Positions 4,633-6,170 of a DNA stretch of 6,170 bases are shown here, in pieces. The position numbers were made by a program, and so were the translations under genes. The DNA lies in NCBI GenBank assembly GCA_017882065.1, contig JADGQD010000125.1:1-6170 (forward strand). Direction: 5' to 3'. The stretch's first letter is position 1. Every line of letters begins with the position of its first letter. The notes beneath the pieces were generated by a model. The model worked only from the letters and a program-made list of their open reading frames with translations. It did not search any database and had not been told where the DNA came from. The stretch is from Anaerolineales bacterium (lineage in GTDB: Bacteria; Chloroflexota; Anaerolineae; Anaerolineales; Villigracilaceae).

Positions 4633-6170
4633 ATGATCACCAAACGTTTGTCGTTCGGGTTATGTCTGTTTGCGCTTTTGACTGGTTGTGTGCTTGGGCC
4701 AACCCCCATTCCCACTGGCACCCCCAGCCCGACCCTACCGCCGGGTGTCACACCATCCAACACACCCCCGCCCACCTTCACACCCTCGCCGACACCTACC
4801 CCTGAAGTCCGCGTCGAGACCGGCGAACAGGCGCTCTTTGACGGCGACTACAATCGGGCGCTCTACGAGTATCAGGCCGCTTTGGATAATTCCAGCGACC
4901 CGGAGGTGCGGGCAGCCGCGCTATGGGGACTGGGACGCGTTGAATATGCCCTAAAAAACAATGGCCGCGCCCTGGAAACCCTCTGGCAGTTGACCAGCCA
5001 GTATCCGGCGTCTCCAAATGCTGTCCGCGCATATTTCCTGATCGGCGAAATCTACATGAAACTCGAAAGATATTCGGAAGCCGCCCAGGCTTATACTGTT
5101 TATCTGTCCCTGCGTCCCGGTGTGCTTGATGCTTACGCCCAGGAACAGCGCGGTAATGCCTATGCTGCGGCCGGTAATGATGCCGAGGCCATTGCCGCCT
5201 ACCAGGCTTCATTGGCTGCTCCCCGCATCGAGGACGATACCGCCTTGCAGATTAAAATTTCCCAGGCATATATCAACCTAGGGGATACAGCCACAGCAAT
5301 GGGGATGTACGACTCAATTTTCGCGGCAAGCTCGAACGATTATATGAAAGCTCAGATGGATTTGCTTTCCGGTCGGGTCTACCTGTCACTCGGACAAACT
5401 GAGCAGGCCTATCAGCGCTTCCTCCATGCTGTGGATAATTACCCTTTATCTCCCGATTCCTACAATGCGTTGGTGGCGCTGGTAAATGCCGGTGTTCCAG
5501 TAGACGACATGAATCGTGGCTTGGTGGATTATTTCGCCGGTCAATATGGCTATGCCCTTGACGCTTTTCGACGCTTCATCGCCGCCAATCCTGAAAACGA
5601 CGGCACGGCTCACTATTATAGCGCCATGGCTTTGAATAAGATGGGAAACAGTCAGGAAGCAATAGATGAATTTACTTTCTTCATTTCTAATTTCCCAGAA
5701 AACCGATATTGGCAAGCCGCCTGGGACGAAAAAGCCTCTATGCAATCGGCTGCTCCTCTCTACCAGTACGAGGCCGCCGCGCAGACCCTGCTCGCCTTTG
5801 TTCAACAGGCACCCGCCGACACAAACGCCCCCATCTATCTGATGCAGGCGGCCCGCAACCAGGAACGCGACGGGAAACTGCAAGAAGCAGCTCAAACCTG
5901 GGATCGGGTTGCTGATGAATATCCCGGCAGTGAACTCGTCCCGCAGGCTCTCTTCTTGGCCGGGATTGCCCGCTACCGTCTCGGGAAATATAACGATGCC
6001 CTGGTCGCCTTCCAACGCGACTCCATCCTGTCCGCGACCTTGGAAGACCAGACACGCGCCCATTTCTGGATCGGCAAAGCGCAACAAGCCTTGGGCGAAC
6101 CTGCTGCTGCACAGGCTACCTGGCAGCAAACCGCGGCCCTCGACCCGACCGATTATTACAGCCTGCGCGC
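4633..6170 (+). CDS. TPR-repeat lipoprotein, N-terminal part of a probable Slt-type lytic transglycosylase (runs off the edge)
   Basis: The frame is open from the ATG to the window end: 512 full codons and no stop. Residues 1-19 form a lipoprotein signal peptide: K4-R5, a hydrophobic core, and the lipobox LTGC with C19 as the lipidated residue. Residues 22-57 are a Thr/Pro/Ser-rich linker that would hold the folded part away from the membrane. From about residue 64 to the end come many helical TPR-like repeats, with patterns such as GDYNRALYEYQAAL, ERYSEAAQAYTVYL, GQTEQAYQRFLHAV, GNSQEAIDEF and GKYNDALVAFQ. The last residues, LDPTDYYSLR, resemble the segment that joins the TPR superhelix to the catalytic SLT domain in Slt70-like peptidoglycan lytic transglycosylases, so a catalytic domain probably lies beyond the window. 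Without it, a non-enzymatic TPR (YfiO/BamD-like or scaffold) lipoprotein remains possible. The gene is divergent from the mtnA operon. That it is a lipoprotein with TPRs is secure; the enzyme call is inference. Confidence 0.85.
   Translation, partial: MITKRLSFGLCLFALLTGCVLGPTPIPTGTPSPTLPPGVTPSNTPPPTFTPSPTPTPEVRVETGEQALFDGDYNRALYEYQAALDNSSDPEVRAAALWGLGRVEYALKNNGRALETLWQLTSQYPASPNAVRAYFLIGEIYMKLERYSEAAQAYTVYLSLRPGVLDAYAQEQRGNAYAAAGNDAEAIAAYQASLAAPRIEDDTALQIKISQAYINLGDTATAMGMYDSIFAASSNDYMKAQMDLLSGRVYLSLGQTEQAYQRFLHAVDNYPLSPDSYNALVALVNAGVPVDDMNRGLVDYFAGQYGYALDAFRRFIAANPENDGTAHYYSAMALNKMGNSQEAIDEFTFFISNFPENRYWQAAWDEKASMQSAAPLYQYEAAAQTLLAFVQQAPADTNAPIYLMQAARNQERDGKLQEAAQTWDRVADEYPGSELVPQALFLAGIARYRLGKYNDALVAFQRDSILSATLEDQTRAHFWIGKAQQALGEPAAAQATWQQTAALDPTDYYSLR

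Noticed and set aside
5446..6129. Minus-strand open frame of 227 codons opposite the TPR lipoprotein
   Set aside because: The plus frame has a signal peptide, lipobox and repeat pattern; the minus frame has none of these and is best explained as its antisense shadow.
1..6170. CRISPR array, insertion sequence or phage genes
   Set aside because: There are no regularly spaced long repeats, no transposase or integrase frame, and no terminal inverted repeats flanking a gene in a recognisable pattern.

Overview
The window reads as bacterial chromosome, most likely from the phylum Chloroflexota (class Anaerolineae or a relative). This placement is inference. It rests on a lipoprotein with a long Thr/Pro-rich linker after the lipidated cysteine, a thermophile/archaeal-type S-adenosylhomocysteine hydrolase, an actinobacterial-type adenosine kinase, and short REP-like palindromes between genes. 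There is no sign of phage, transposase, CRISPR or plasmid functions. All four complete genes lie on the minus strand. One truncated gene runs off the right edge on the plus strand.

Layout. Positions 1-209 hold no gene. They contain a minus-strand terminator-like hairpin (36-58), a REP-like fragment and a weak promoter-like pair. At 210-857(-) is a seven-helix hemolysin III/PAQR-family membrane protein. The gap 858-1097 has no gene but contains a degenerate REP-like palindrome and a strong GC-rich hairpin (1036-1071). From 4518 down to 1098(-) lies a compact operon: mtnA, then an adenosine kinase, then ahcY. A short A/T-rich palindrome separates the kinase from ahcY. At 4519-4632 is a divergent promoter region with a back-to-back pair of sigma70-like promoters. 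From 4633 to the right edge (+) is a TPR-repeat lipoprotein that resembles the N-terminal part of a soluble lytic transglycosylase.

How the genes fit together. The operon handles the two nucleoside by-products of S-adenosylmethionine use. AhcY splits S-adenosylhomocysteine into homocysteine and adenosine. The reaction is reversible and favours condensation, so the adenosine kinase pulls it forward by converting adenosine to AMP. MtnA isomerises 5-methylthioribose-1-phosphate, the intermediate from methylthioadenosine salvage. The enzymes that would feed MtnA (MTA phosphorylase, or nucleosidase plus kinase) and those that act after it are not in the window.

The most interesting regulatory feature is the start of the lipoprotein gene. 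A near-consensus promoter has its -10 box only six bases before the ATG, and no Shine-Dalgarno sequence is present, so a leaderless mRNA is predicted. I found no clearly new biological system here. The notable items are the by-product-clearing operon, the leaderless start, and palindromes that overlap gene 3' ends.
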